The notes under the pieces were generated by a model. It saw nothing but the letters and a program-made list of their open reading frames with translations. It searched no databases and was not told the DNA's origin. From Moritella sp. PE36 (GTDB taxonomy: Bacteria > Pseudomonadota > Gammaproteobacteria > Enterobacterales > Moritellaceae), in assembly GCF_000170855.1 (NCBI RefSeq), contig NZ_ABCQ01000022.1, positions 1-64,000 on the forward strand: 64,000 nt of DNA, written 5' to 3'. This document shows, piece by piece, positions 9,383 to 18,864 of this stretch (within the stretch, counting starts at the first letter, position 1; each line of letters starts with the position of its first letter). The translations under genes were made by a program, and so were the position numbers.

Positions 9383-9851
9383 ACGCCTAATATCCTTAGT
9401 TATAAAATACTTACCACATTATACCTATCTTCAATTAGGGGTAAATAAACTTTTCAATTAACTTCAAAACAGCACAATCGTATGGTTTTTAACATATTTT
9501 TTAATTTATTTGACCAGCAATGATGCGGTTAAGTTAGATAACTATTCTTAGAAAGGAATATATAAAGATATTAGTAGTTTTAGCTACATTTATATAAGTG
9601 AACAGGAAAGAACCAATCTAAAATTTAACTAAACGCTGATAGTGTGAGGTAGATCTCATAAGACAATGCTGATTAACCATATTCGTTTTAATGATTTAAA
9701 ATTAATTTATCAAAAAATAGTGATTTAGATGAAAAAGACAAATAACGATAGCGTTAACATTGTATCTTTTTCTACTTTCTATATCATGCCTTAAACTACA
9801 AGGCATTAGCCAATTCTCACCTTCATGACTTGCTAAGACACAGAGGACCAG
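9383..9851. other. Divergent promoter region gntR / gnd, with a weak GntR-like half site
   Basis: 469 bp without a gene. An imperfect dyad AACGATAGCGTT followed by AACATT (9744-9761) resembles half of the GntR operator (GTTAACAT, 9753-9760) and lies about 90 bp before gnd. This assignment is weak. The rest is AT-rich and should hold promoters for both genes. Confidence 0.4.
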
Positions 9852-11354
9852 ATGAATAAAAATATTGATATTGCAGTAATAGGTTTAGGCGTAATGGGTG
9901 CCAACATGGCACTAAACTTAGCTGAACGTGGATTTTCCGTTGCAGCTTTTGATATTAACGAAAGCCGTCGTACTGACATCATTAAGCGTCATCAACCTTT
10001 AACAGCAGCAAAATTAATTGCGGTTGCCGATCTTGCAGAACTAATTAACCAATTAGAAGTACCTCGTCGAATCGTGCTTTCAGTACCAGCGGGTCCTGTT
10101 GTTGATATTATCTGTAATGACTTAATAGCAGCTGGCTTAGAAGCAAACGACATTGTTGTAGATACAGGTAACAGCCAATGGCGTGACTCTATCGCCCGTG
10201 CAGATACTTACGCAGGTAAGTTTAGCTTCTTCACTTGTGCTATTTCTGGCGGTGAAGTTGGCGCTCGTTTTGGTCCATCATTAATGCCAAGTGGCGACAA
10301 AGCAGCTTGGGAAAGACTAAAACCGATGTGGCAAGCGATGTCTGCGAAAGTAGACCCTGAAACAGGTGTTGAAATTGCACGTACACACGTAGACCAGCCA
10401 CTACCAGAAGGTGAACCTTGTGCCGAATATATCGGTCCAATCGGTTCTGGCCATTTTGTTAAAATGGTACATAACGGTATCGAATACGCTGATATGCAAA
10501 TGATTGCCGAAGTTGTGCAGTTCATGCGTCAAATCTTAGGCATGTCTGCGGTTGAAGTTGGCGAAGTATTCAGTGAATGGAACAAAGGTAAACTGCAAAG
10601 CTACCTCATCGAGATCACAGGTAATATCCTAAAAGTTGTTGATGAAGCAACAGGTAAACCTATGGTTGATGTGATCATGGATCAAGCAGGCCAAAAAGGC
10701 ACAGGTAACTGGACTGCGCGTGAAGCCTTAGAGCTTGGCGTACCAGCAAACGCAATTGCCGAATCTGTATTTGCCCGTTGCCTAAGCACACAAAAATCTA
10801 TTCGCCAGGTTGGCGCGACTAAACTTGCTGGTCCAACAGTCACGATTGAAGACCGCAACGTGTGGTTAGAAAAACTGGCTGACGCACTATATTGTTCAAA
10901 AATCTGTAGCTACGCACAAGGTTTTGAATTAATGTCTGCAGCACAAAAAGAACATAACTGGACACTTGATTACGTTGCAATTGCAAAAATCTGGCGTGCA
11001 GGTTGCGTGATCCGCGCTCACTTCTTAGATGATATCGCGAAAGCTTACCAAGCTGAACCTGAGCTATTAAACCTCATGTTAGCGGACCGTTTCACTAATA
11101 CACTAGCTGAAAGCCAAATGGCATGGCGTGAAGTATTAGCGAAAGCAATCATGCAAGGTATGCCAATGCCTTCAATTAGCGCAGCAATGAGCTACTACGA
11201 TTGCTACCGTGAAGCAGATTCATCAGCAAGCCTTATTCAAGCAATGCGTGACTACTTTGGTGGCCATACTTACCGTCGTAAAGATCAAGATGCAAGTCAA
11301 AGCTTCCACTATGATTGGCACTTTGGCACTGGCGAGCACAAAGCGCAGCACTAA
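9852..11354 (+). CDS. gnd: 6-phosphogluconate dehydrogenase, decarboxylating
   Basis: Converts 6-phosphogluconate to ribulose 5-phosphate, CO2 and NADPH. The N-terminal Rossmann fingerprint is GLGVMGANMALNLAERG. The catalytic segment GPIGSGHFVKMVHNGIEYAD has the conserved Lys and the HNGIEY motif, and the family signature ITGNIL and GQKGTGNWTA follow. At 500 residues it is somewhat longer than the ~470 of the E. coli enzyme. A GGA ribosome site (AGAGGACCAG) precedes the ATG. Its position next to gntR and gntK completes a route from gluconate to pentose phosphate. Confidence 0.95.
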   Translation: MNKNIDIAVIGLGVMGANMALNLAERGFSVAAFDINESRRTDIIKRHQPLTAAKLIAVADLAELINQLEVPRRIVLSVPAGPVVDIICNDLIAAGLEANDIVVDTGNSQWRDSIARADTYAGKFSFFTCAISGGEVGARFGPSLMPSGDKAAWERLKPMWQAMSAKVDPETGVEIARTHVDQPLPEGEPCAEYIGPIGSGHFVKMVHNGIEYADMQMIAEVVQFMRQILGMSAVEVGEVFSEWNKGKLQSYLIEITGNILKVVDEATGKPMVDVIMDQAGQKGTGNWTAREALELGVPANAIAESVFARCLSTQKSIRQVGATKLAGPTVTIEDRNVWLEKLADALYCSKICSYAQGFELMSAAQKEHNWTLDYVAIAKIWRAGCVIRAHFLDDIAKAYQAEPELLNLMLADRFTNTLAESQMAWREVLAKAIMQGMPMPSISAAMSYYDCYREADSSASLIQAMRDYFGGHTYRRKDQDASQSFHYDWHFGTGEHKAQH

Positions 11355-11373
11355 TTAATCGCGTTTTATTTTG

Positions 11374-11410
11374 TTAATAAAAAAACCCGGCTTGCTGGGT
11401 TTTTTATTAA
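11374..11410. terminator. Bidirectional terminator between gnd and the cytochrome c gene
   Basis: Long stem TTAATAAAAAAACCC / GGGTTTTTTATTAA with a GGCTTGCT core. Both strands have T runs, and the genes on the two sides converge. Confidence 0.85.
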
Positions 11411-11417
11411 CTCAAGG

Positions 11418-11846
11418 TTAATGCTGCTTGATAAATTCGACTTGCACTACTTTTTCGACATACAAAGTTAGCGCTGCAAGTTCTTTTGAATCCCAGGCAA
11501 GCATTTCAGCTTGCATCGGTTGCAACATACAAAATTGCACCATCTGCTCGGCATCTATAGAGGTTAAACCCGACATATCTTCCGCCATTGCGACCAAGTG
11601 CGGATATGGCTGTTTAAAACTATCATTAAATGCCGCGCCACCAGCATGACAAGTACCGCACGCTAAACCACTATTACCAAGGCTAGGGTCATTCCACAGT
11701 TGTTCCCCATAAGCGAGTAAGTCACTACGATCACCACTGTAAACAGGGCTGTCGGCTTGTCGAACAAATTTGTTTAGCTCTTCATCATTACAACCCGCTA
11801 AACCAATCACGGCGATTAACGCCAGTATTTTCAATTTCATCGTCAT
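11418..11846 (-). CDS. Small c-type cytochrome lipoprotein
   Basis: 142 residues. An N-terminal hydrophobic stretch ends in the lipobox LAGC, so it should be a membrane-anchored periplasmic lipoprotein. A single haem-binding motif CGTCH lies near residue 63, and Met residues further on (for example QPMQAEM) could be the sixth haem ligand. The distal Cys in QFCMLQPM is unusual. A second ATG two codons in has a better-placed GAGA ribosome site. The gene stands alone and converges on gnd. It is likely an electron carrier, but its partner cannot be named from the sequence. Confidence 0.85.
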   Translation of the reverse strand: MTMKLKILALIAVIGLAGCNDEELNKFVRQADSPVYSGDRSDLLAYGEQLWNDPSLGNSGLACGTCHAGGAAFNDSFKQPYPHLVAMAEDMSGLTSIDAEQMVQFCMLQPMQAEMLAWDSKELAALTLYVEKVVQVEFIKQH

Positions 11847-12165
11847 TCTCTATTGTGTATGGGCAATTAAAGTTAGAAATTATGAGCAGTTAAAGTTAGA
11901 AATTAGAAGCGTAATTAAATATTAGTCCTATTTTTAGATTAAACAAACTAAGCTCATGATTTTACAAGGTCGATAAATGATGACAATAGACTAATCGCCA
12001 GCATATAAAACTAATATAATCACCATAGCACTTGGTTTAACGTATATATTCATCCACTCTCGCGATCCACAACCAAATGTATCCACCATATCTCTTACTC
12101 ATGCGCTAACTCCGTTAATATGCATAATCACTATAAAAACAACATATATGACAAGGAATAAAAAC
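11847..12165. other. Divergent promoter region, no gene seen
   Basis: About 320 bp of AT-rich DNA between the cytochrome gene (-) and azlC (+). A repeated GCAGTTAAAGTTAGAAATTA phrase (near 11860-11905) is the only structure I notice. Confidence 0.4.
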
Positions 12166-12912
12166 ATGTCACAGCCACAATCATCCGCCTCGATCAGAAA
12201 GTCATTATGGCGAGGTATGATCGCAGCAATGCCGTTAAGTATTGCGGTGATCCCTTGGGGTATTTTGGCGGGCTCTTATGCCATTGAAGCCGGTTTAGAT
12301 ATGCTGCAAAGCCAAGCAATGTCAGCGATTGTGTTTGCTGGTGCGGCGCAGCTGGTTGCTGTGGGGATGATCAAATCAGGCGTTGGGTTAACCAGTATTC
12401 TCTTAACTACCCTACTCATTACCTCACGCCATTTTTTATATGGCATGGCTATGCGTCAGCAAATGAGTCCCCTGCCTTTACGTTGGCGGTTAACACTGGG
12501 ATTCTTACTCACCGATGAATTATTCGCTATATGCAGCGACACCAAGCAGCACAAATTTGATCGCTGGTTTGCGTTTGGCGGTGGCTTTAGTTTTTATCTC
12601 ATTTGGAATATAGCGTCTGCGGTCGGTATTTTTGCTGGTCAACAGATCCCCAATTTAGATGAGCTCGGTTTAGACTTCGCTATCGCAGCGACTTTTATTG
12701 CCTTGGTTGTACCTGCCATTAAAACCCCATCCATACTCGTTAGCGTACTGGTGTCGTTAGTCATGGCCGTCGTGTGTGAAGTGTTTGATATCCAGGGCGG
12801 ATTACTCATCGCGGCATTATCAGGCATGAGTGCTGGTATGCTTACAGCTAAATTAACCAATGAGGCACACCCAAATAAAATCATATTAACCAGACCGGGA
12901 GAAGGCCTATGA
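12166..12912 (+). CDS. azlC: AzlC-type branched-chain amino acid exporter, large subunit
   Basis: 248 residues from the ATG at 12166, preferred over the one at 12148 because AAGGA lies 8 nt before it. Several membrane segments are present, with the family stretch IPWGILAGSYAIEAGL near residue 30 and the SRHFLYGMAM segment typical of AzlC/YgaZ. It pairs with the small AzlD protein, whose gene overlaps by four bases (ATGA). Family members export branched-chain or related amino acids. A LysR-type regulator follows directly and may control the pair. Confidence 0.9.
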   Translation: MSQPQSSASIRKSLWRGMIAAMPLSIAVIPWGILAGSYAIEAGLDMLQSQAMSAIVFAGAAQLVAVGMIKSGVGLTSILLTTLLITSRHFLYGMAMRQQMSPLPLRWRLTLGFLLTDELFAICSDTKQHKFDRWFAFGGGFSFYLIWNIASAVGIFAGQQIPNLDELGLDFAIAATFIALVVPAIKTPSILVSVLVSLVMAVVCEVFDIQGGLLIAALSGMSAGMLTAKLTNEAHPNKIILTRPGEGL

Positions 12913-13211
12913 TCTGGCTAACCATTATATTAATGACGGTCATTATCTTTATTAGCCGCTACATATTCATAGAACCGAAACTACCATTGCGCCTTAATCC
13001 CGGTATGGTGAAGTTTTTAAGCTATTCGGCACCTGCAGTACTTACTGCAATTTTAGCGCCGATTGTCTTTATTCAAGACAATACTTTGCATCTTAATCTC
13101 GATAATAGTTACTTGATCGGCGCTGTGTTTGCGGTGTTGCTGATCCTGATAACCCGCAACACGTTGCTCACAGCGGTATTGAGTATGCTGCTTTTTTTCT
13201 TAGTTCATTAA
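12909..13211 (+). CDS. azlD: AzlD-type exporter small subunit
   Basis: 100 residues, three to four hydrophobic segments, beginning MIWLTIILMTVIIFISRY. The segment LSYSAPAVLTAILAPIVF is characteristic of AzlD/YgaH. It overlaps azlC by four bases, so the two are very probably translated together and form a two-component exporter. Confidence 0.9.
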   Translation: MIWLTIILMTVIIFISRYIFIEPKLPLRLNPGMVKFLSYSAPAVLTAILAPIVFIQDNTLHLNLDNSYLIGAVFAVLLILITRNTLLTAVLSMLLFFLVH

Positions 13212-13229
13212 GCCGCAGAGGTAATTGTT

Positions 13230-14072
13230 ATGCATGATTTTGATATGAACCTAATTAAGCCCTTTGCAAAAGTGTATGAGCTTAATTCTATAACTAAAGC
13301 CGCTGAATTATTAAATGTGTCACAGCCCGCGATTAGTGGTGCGATAAAACGCTTAGAAACGTATTTAGGTTACCCGTTGTTTATTCGCAGCGGCCGAAAA
13401 TTAAGCCCTACTCCTAATGCACAAAACTTCTACTCACAGGTTTCTACCGTATTAGAAATTGTTGACAATGCACTGGGCAACAAAGAGCACTTTATCGTTT
13501 ACGCCCCCGAGAGCATTTTGCTCAAACTCAGTGGTATTCACGATATCCAATTAATAGAATCAAGTGATAGTGAGGAAGATACATTTAACGATTTACGTAT
13601 GCGTAAAATTGACCTCGCAATTGATAACGTCACACAGCAAGATAACAGTTTCTGTTTTGAACTGGTGCGCAAAGAACATCTTAAACTGGTGTGTTGCAAA
13701 AACCACCCTACAGTTACAGATAGCATCACCATGGAGCATTATTTACAACTCGGTCATGTGGCAATGAAACTGGTGCGTAATAATATGCGTGCCGTGGAGT
13801 ACTTTGCCAAAACAGCATTAAAAGCGCGTGATATCAGAGTGCAAGTCTCTAGTCCAGCCAACATGATGCTGGCAGTACAAAATTCAGATTATATTGCCGC
13901 CATCCCTGAGGGCCTTTGTCATATTGCAGATAGCTTAGGGTTAAAAGTCATTGAGCCGCCTTTTACCATGAAACCAATCGACTTCCATTTGATTTATCAC
14001 AAGCGTTACCTAAAAGATAAAGGCCATCAGCAATTAAGAGAAACAATCAAAAACAAGCTGATTAATTTTTAA
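13230..14072 (+). CDS. LysR-family transcriptional regulator
   Basis: 280 residues. The N-terminal winged helix-turn-helix reads FAKVYELNSITKAAELLNVS followed by QPAISGAIKRLETYLGYPLF, which is the LysR signature. The C-terminal half is a LysR-type effector-binding domain. It starts 18 bp after azlD on the same strand, so it is probably in the same transcription unit and may regulate azlCD; the effector is unknown. It is slightly short for the family (~300). A terminator hairpin follows at 14160. Confidence 0.9.
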   Translation: MHDFDMNLIKPFAKVYELNSITKAAELLNVSQPAISGAIKRLETYLGYPLFIRSGRKLSPTPNAQNFYSQVSTVLEIVDNALGNKEHFIVYAPESILLKLSGIHDIQLIESSDSEEDTFNDLRMRKIDLAIDNVTQQDNSFCFELVRKEHLKLVCCKNHPTVTDSITMEHYLQLGHVAMKLVRNNMRAVEYFAKTALKARDIRVQVSSPANMMLAVQNSDYIAAIPEGLCHIADSLGLKVIEPPFTMKPIDFHLIYHKRYLKDKGHQQLRETIKNKLINF

Positions 14073-14159
14073 CGATTGTTCAGCACGCCGATTTAGCATC
14101 GGCTACAGTTTAGTTAGCATAATCACAGCGGCCATTTATTTAGTATAAGCACAGCTTAT

Positions 14160-14186
14160 GGCAGGCATAACGCCTGCCCCGTTCTT
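14160..14186 (+). terminator. Probable terminator after the LysR gene
   Basis: Perfect GGCAGGC-ATAAC-GCCTGCC stem (14160-14178) followed by CCGTTCTTTTAT. The T run is interrupted but the stem is GC-rich. Confidence 0.65.
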
Positions 14187-14304
14187 TTATTTACCGACAA
14201 TGTTTATTATTACCCCATCGAAGCAAAGCAGCTAATAACCAGCTATCTGTTGCGCTTTATAAAACTTTATATCTTTATAATGTAATGAATTAACGGGTGA
14301 TATT

Positions 14305-16377
14305 ATGAAAAAAACTACATTAGCTATCGTGATCTCTTCTCTCTCTTTAAGTGCAATCGCTGCCGACCATGGCCATGACCATGCTCACCTAAGCACTATT
14401 GGTGAGCAAGGTGGTAAAGACGCAACCAAAGCTACGATCCAATACAACAACGAATTTGCCAAAACACTTAACTTTGAAGATGTGCGTGCTTTTGAAAATA
14501 ATAACCGTGGTTTGATTGCTGAATTTGACCAAACAACTGGTGATATTATTCGTAATAGCTTTAACTTTATTGATGCCGATGTAGCAAATGCAGATAACGC
14601 CCCCGATTCAGTAAATCCATCATTATGGCGCCAAGCGGTATTAAACCAAGCGGCAACGGGCTTATATGAAGTCGTACCGGGTAAAATTTACCAAGTGCGT
14701 GGTACCGACCTTTCTTCAATCTCATTCATTCGCAGTGATAGCGGTTGGATTGTTTACGATGTGTTATTAACCAAAGAATCAGCGGCGCAATCTCTCAAAT
14801 TCTTCCAAGAAAATGTACCAGAAGCAGGTAACTTACCGATTGTAGCGATGATTTACTCACACTCACATGCCGATCACTTTGGTGGTTCACGTGCGATTAA
14901 AGATGCTTTCCCAGATGTGAAAGTATACGGTTCAAAAAATATCACCAAAGAGATTGTTGATGAAAATGTATTAGCAGGTAACGCTATGTCACGCCGCGCC
15001 GCTTATCAATACGGGGCAACATTAGACCGCAATAATCACGGTATTGTTGACGCAGCCTTAGCAAAAGGCCTCTCTACAGGTGAGATCACTTACGTATTAC
15101 CTGACTATGAGTTAAACCATGACCAAGAAATTGAAACCTTAGTCATTGATGGCTTAGAAATGAAATTCATGGATGCATCCGGTACCGAAGCCGCATCAGA
15201 GATGGTTACGTTTATTCCCAGCATAAATACCTTGTGGACAGGTGAGCTCACTTACCAAGGCATGCATAACGTTTATACATTACGTGGGGCCAAAGTACGT
15301 GACTCATTAAAATGGTCGAAGAAAATTAACGAAATGTTGGTCACTTGGGGCGCTAAAACAGACGTATTATTCGCGTCACACTCAGCGCCGATTTGGGGCA
15401 ATGAAGAAATTTCTAATTACCTAAAAATGCAACGTGATGCTTACGGTTTCACACACAACCAAACATTGCGTTTAGCCAATAACGGTTACGTAATGCAAGA
15501 TTTAGGTGATAAGATCTATGAAGTAATGCCTGATAGCATTCAGAAAAGCTGGCATACCAATGGTTACCACGGTACTTATTCACACAACTCGCGTGCAGTG
15601 TATAACATGTACTTAGGTTACTTTGATATGAACCCTGCGAACTTGAACCCACTGCCAATTAAGCCACAATCAGCCAAATTTGTTGAGTATATGGGCGGTA
15701 GTGACGTGATCCTTAAAAAAGCACATGCTGATTTTGAAAAAGGCGAATACCGATTTGTTGCAACTGTGCTGAATAAAGTCATGCAAGTTGAGCCTACAAA
15801 CACCGAAGCACGCAAACTATTAGCCGATTCTTACGAGCAATTAGGTTACCAGTCTGAAGGTGCGGGTTGGAGGAATACCTACTTAACCGGTGCGCAAGAG
15901 TTACGTGTTGGCACTATGCCTGGTAACCCAAAAACCGCCTCAGCAGATGTACTTGCAAACATGACTATCGAAAACTTATTAGATTATATGGCCGTTAAAG
16001 TTGATTCGCTAAAAGCGCAACACACACCATTTACCTTAAATGTGGTATTACCTGATGTAGAAGAGACTTTCTATGTAGAAATGGCAAACGGTAACTTGAA
16101 TAACATTAAAGTAGACAAAGCATTAGAAGCAGATGCGACCTTGTTTATTAACCGTAGCGATGTAACTAAAATCATCTTGCAACAAACGACATTAAAAGAC
16201 CTCTTTGCAAGCAAAGCAGCCGGTTTAAAAGGTGACAATACCGTATTAAACAAACTACTTAGCACTATGGTTGAATTTGATGAAGTATTTGAAATTGTAC
16301 CTCGCCCAGCGAAAGGCCAAGAAGTCGATGCTCAGTTATATGAAAAAACGGAGAACCATACAGGCCATAAACATTAA
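14305..16377 (+). CDS. Exported alkylsulfatase-like metallo-beta-lactamase-fold hydrolase (SdsA1/YjcS family)
   Basis: 690 residues with a signal peptide (MKKTTLAIVISSLSLSAIA). The zinc-binding motif HSHADH lies near residues 185-190 in MIYSHSHADHFGGSRAIK, with later ligands in GTEAASEM and FASHSAPIWGNEE. After the catalytic domain come an alkylsulfatase dimerisation region (FVEYMGGSDVIL, LADSYEQLGYQSEGAGWRN) and a C-terminal SCP2-like domain (MTIENLLDYMAVK) that binds hydrophobic chains in SdsA1. These enzymes cleave sulfate from linear alkyl sulfates such as SDS. A His-rich stretch DHGHDHAH follows the signal peptide. The gene is monocistronic with its own terminator. The natural substrate cannot be read from the sequence. 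Confidence 0.92.
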   Translation: MKKTTLAIVISSLSLSAIAADHGHDHAHLSTIGEQGGKDATKATIQYNNEFAKTLNFEDVRAFENNNRGLIAEFDQTTGDIIRNSFNFIDADVANADNAPDSVNPSLWRQAVLNQAATGLYEVVPGKIYQVRGTDLSSISFIRSDSGWIVYDVLLTKESAAQSLKFFQENVPEAGNLPIVAMIYSHSHADHFGGSRAIKDAFPDVKVYGSKNITKEIVDENVLAGNAMSRRAAYQYGATLDRNNHGIVDAALAKGLSTGEITYVLPDYELNHDQEIETLVIDGLEMKFMDASGTEAASEMVTFIPSINTLWTGELTYQGMHNVYTLRGAKVRDSLKWSKKINEMLVTWGAKTDVLFASHSAPIWGNEEISNYLKMQRDAYGFTHNQTLRLANNGYVMQDLGDKIYEVMPDSIQKSWHTNGYHGTYSHNSRAVYNMYLGYFDMNPANLNPLPIKPQSAKFVEYMGGSDVILKKAHADFEKGEYRFVATVLNKVMQVEPTNTEARKLLADSYEQLGYQSEGAGWRNTYLTGAQELRVGTMPGNPKTASADVLANMTIENLLDYMAVKVDSLKAQHTPFTLNVVLPDVEETFYVEMANGNLNNIKVDKALEADATLFINRSDVTKIILQQTTLKDLFASKAAGLKGDNTVLNKLLSTMVEFDEVFEIVPRPAKGQEVDAQLYEKTENHTGHKH

Positions 16378-16401
16378 ACACGTTTATTAGCGTCACTACC
16401 C

Positions 16402-16426
16402 AAGCCAGCTTATGCTGGCTTTTTTA
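16402..16426 (+). terminator. Terminator after the alkylsulfatase gene
   Basis: AGCCAGC-TTAT-GCTGGCT hairpin (16403-16420) followed by six T residues. Confidence 0.85.
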
Positions 16427-16888
16427 GCTTCTAAATTTGTGCCGTATTCAAATCATAAAAACCATGCTTGAGTTAAGGCCGGCATAATTGAGTTTCGCCA
16501 CATTCATCGATACAAGTTTCATTAATTACGCTGTAACCACACATAAAGTGCAAGTTTAAATAGACAAACGAAACAAACGAAACTAATATACGGAAACTTC
16601 GAAACTTAACCTGTCATATTTACAGAATCAAGGTATCGATATAACGAGTGAAAGTAGATAAATTTCAATCACACGCTATATTTAATAAAACGTAACTAAT
16701 GCATTTCATTTAAGTTACGTTTCAACTTTGAAATACAAAATAATCGTTTAATGATAACAGTTTCGAGCTCAAAATCATTAAAACAAGTTATATCAGGACG
16801 AACGTCATCACGGACCGATAGGCAGTACTATCACGTGGTTATTACTTGTTTAAAATATTTATACCATTTATAAAGCTAGGAGAAGACC
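16427..16888. other. glmS upstream region
   Basis: About 460 bp without a gene. It should contain the glmS promoter and leader. No glmS ribozyme is expected in this group and I do not see one. AGGAGA (16879-16884) is the ribosome site for glmS. Nothing else in the stretch can be named. Confidence 0.45.
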
Positions 16889-18721
16889 ATGTGTGGCATT
16901 GTTGGTGCAGTAGCGCAAAGAGATATCGCTGAAATTTTAGTTGAAGGTTTACGTCGTTTAGAATACCGCGGTTATGATTCTGCCGGTGTGGCGATTGTTG
17001 ATCAAGACAATAACCTGCAGCGTGTTCGTAGCTTGGGTAAAGTAAAAGAATTAGCGAATGCCGTTGAGACTGAACAACCCGTCGGTGGTACTGGTATTGC
17101 CCATACTCGCTGGGCGACACATGGTGAACCTTCACAAGCAAATGCTCATCCACACGTATCAGGTGATATCGCGGTTGTACATAATGGTATTATTGAAAAC
17201 CATGAAATGTTACGTGAACTATTACAACAACGTGGTTATATTTTCCAATCGCAAACAGACACTGAAGTCATTGCCCACCTTGTTGAATGGGAACTACGCT
17301 CTGCCGATAGCTTACTTGATGCAGTACAAAAAACCGTGGCACAGTTAGAAGGCGCATACGGTACTGTGGTACTAAATCGTCTCGAACCAGGTAAGTTAAT
17401 TGTGGCTCGTTCAGGCAGCCCAATCGTAATTGGTTTAGGTGTGGGCGAAAACTTCCTTGCATCCGATCAACTTGCACTGCTTAATGTTACTCGTCGTTTC
17501 ATGTACCTTGAAGAAGGCGATGTAGCTGAAATTACCCGTCGTGATGTGTCAGTATTTGATATTAATGGTAAGCCAGTAACACGTGAAGTAACGGAGTCAA
17601 ATGCAGAGCATGATGCAGCAGATAAAGGTAAATTCCGTCACTTTATGCAGAAAGAAATCTTCGAACAACCTGTAGCACTAACCAATACAATGGAAGGTCG
17701 CCTTACAGCTAACCGCGTTATTACAGAAAGTATCGGCGTTAATGCGGCAGAGATCTTAGAGAAAGTTGAACACATTCAGATCATCGCTTGTGGTACGTCG
17801 TACAACGCAGGTATGACAGCCCGTTATTGGTTTGAATCGTTAGCAGGTGTCAGTTGTGATGTCGAGATCGCGTCTGAATTCCGTTACCGTAAGTTTGTAA
17901 CGCGCCCTAATAGCCTACTTATCACTTTGTCACAGTCAGGTGAAACTGCAGATACGTTAGCAGCAATGCGCTTAGCGAAAGAAAAAGGTTACATGGCTGT
18001 AATGACCATTTGTAACGTAGCCGGTTCTTCATTAGTACGTGAATCTGACTTTGCATTCATGACCCGTGCGGGTACCGAGATTGGTGTTGCTTCGACTAAA
18101 GCATTCACGACACAATTATCCGCATTATTAATGCTAGTAACGGCATTAGGTAAACAAAAACACGTTATCGATGCAACCAAAGAAGCTGAAATCGTAACGG
18201 CATTACATGCACTGCCAGCACAAATCGAAAATGCATTGTCATTTGATAAAGACATTGAAGCACTAGCTCAAGATTTTGCTGACAAACACCATACCTTATT
18301 CCTCGGACGCGGTGAGTTCTACCCTATCGCCATGGAAGCGGCGCTTAAGCTTAAAGAGATCTCGTACATTCACGCAGAAGCATATGCGGCGGGTGAATTG
18401 AAACACGGTCCGTTAGCGCTAGTTGATGCCGATATGCCTGTTGTGGTTATCGCGCCAACCAATGAATTACTCGAAAAGCTTAAATCGAATATTGAAGAAG
18501 TACGTGCACGTGGCGGCCTGCTTTATGTATTCGCAGATGCAGAAGCTGGTTTTGTTGAATCAGAAGGCATGAAGATCATCACTATGCCGCATGTAAGTGA
18601 AATTACAGCGCCGATCTTCTACACGTTACCAATGCAGTTACTGTCATACCATGTTGCTCTGATTAAAGGTACAGATGTGGATCAACCACGTAACTTGGCG
18701 AAGGCTGTTACTGTAGAGTAA
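16889..18721 (+). CDS. glmS: Glutamine-fructose-6-phosphate aminotransferase (isomerising)
   Basis: 610 residues, full length. Makes glucosamine 6-phosphate from fructose 6-phosphate and glutamine, the first step to UDP-GlcNAc for the cell wall. The N-terminal nucleophile Cys2 begins [12 protein letters not shown], followed by the glutaminase segment [15 protein letters not shown]. Two SIS isomerase domains follow, with ACGTSYNAG and SQSGETADT. The C-terminus [13 protein letters not shown] is the highly conserved end whose DNA serves as the TnsD target in attTn7. A Tn7-like element sits 25 bp after its stop codon. Confidence 0.98.
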   Translation: MCGIVGAVAQRDIAEILVEGLRRLEYRGYDSAGVAIVDQDNNLQRVRSLGKVKELANAVETEQPVGGTGIAHTRWATHGEPSQANAHPHVSGDIAVVHNGIIENHEMLRELLQQRGYIFQSQTDTEVIAHLVEWELRSADSLLDAVQKTVAQLEGAYGTVVLNRLEPGKLIVARSGSPIVIGLGVGENFLASDQLALLNVTRRFMYLEEGDVAEITRRDVSVFDINGKPVTREVTESNAEHDAADKGKFRHFMQKEIFEQPVALTNTMEGRLTANRVITESIGVNAAEILEKVEHIQIIACGTSYNAGMTARYWFESLAGVSCDVEIASEFRYRKFVTRPNSLLITLSQSGETADTLAAMRLAKEKGYMAVMTICNVAGSSLVRESDFAFMTRAGTEIGVASTKAFTTQLSALLMLVTALGKQKHVIDATKEAEIVTALHALPAQIENALSFDKDIEALAQDFADKHHTLFLGRGEFYPIAMEAALKLKEISYIHAEAYAAGELKHGPLALVDADMPVVVIAPTNELLEKLKSNIEEVRARGGLLYVFADAEAGFVESEGMKIITMPHVSEITAPIFYTLPMQLLSYHVALIKGTDVDQPRNLAKAVTVE

Positions 18722-18741
18722 TTAATCATGGTCTAACCGCA

Positions 18742-18746
18742 ATTTA
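18742..18746. repeat. Target site duplication, glmS-proximal copy (ATTTA)
   Basis: The five bases ATTTA directly before the TGT end of the transposon. The same five bases follow the far end at 51007-51011. Five-base duplications are the Tn7 hallmark, and the distance from the glmS stop codon is that of classic attTn7 insertion. Confidence 0.92.
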
Positions 18747-18752
18747 TGTATT

Positions 18753-18812
18753 CGAGTAATAAAGTTATATACCAAGTAATAAAGACGTATACCAAGTAAT
18801 AAAGTCGTATAC
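18753..18812 (+). promoter_or_regulatory. Right-end TnsB-binding sites (three tandem 20-bp repeats)
   Basis: Head-to-tail 20-mers at 18753-18772, 18773-18792 and 18793-18812 share the pattern (C/A)(G/A)AGTAATAAAG..(G/A)TATAC. A degenerate fourth copy may follow to 18832. The close packing resembles the right end of Tn7, where TnsB binds overlapping sites and also represses the tns promoter. Confidence 0.88.
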
Positions 18813-18814
18813 TG

Positions 18815-18864
18815 AGCCTATCCGTACTATGCTTAATAATAAGCAAATATGGATGGGCTTTTTT
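18815..18864 (+). terminator. Terminator-like hairpin just before tnsA
   Basis: AGCCTATCC (18815-18823) pairs with GGATGGGCT (18851-18859, one G-U pair), with an inner GCTT/AAGC stem, and six T residues follow. The tnsA ATG at 18865 comes immediately after the T run. It could stop glmS read-through or hold the tnsA start in structured RNA. Confidence 0.6.

Noticed and set aside
18753-18812. Possible CRISPR-like direct repeats
   Set aside because: The 20-bp units abut without spacers, match the far transposon end, and there are no Cas genes. They are TnsB sites.
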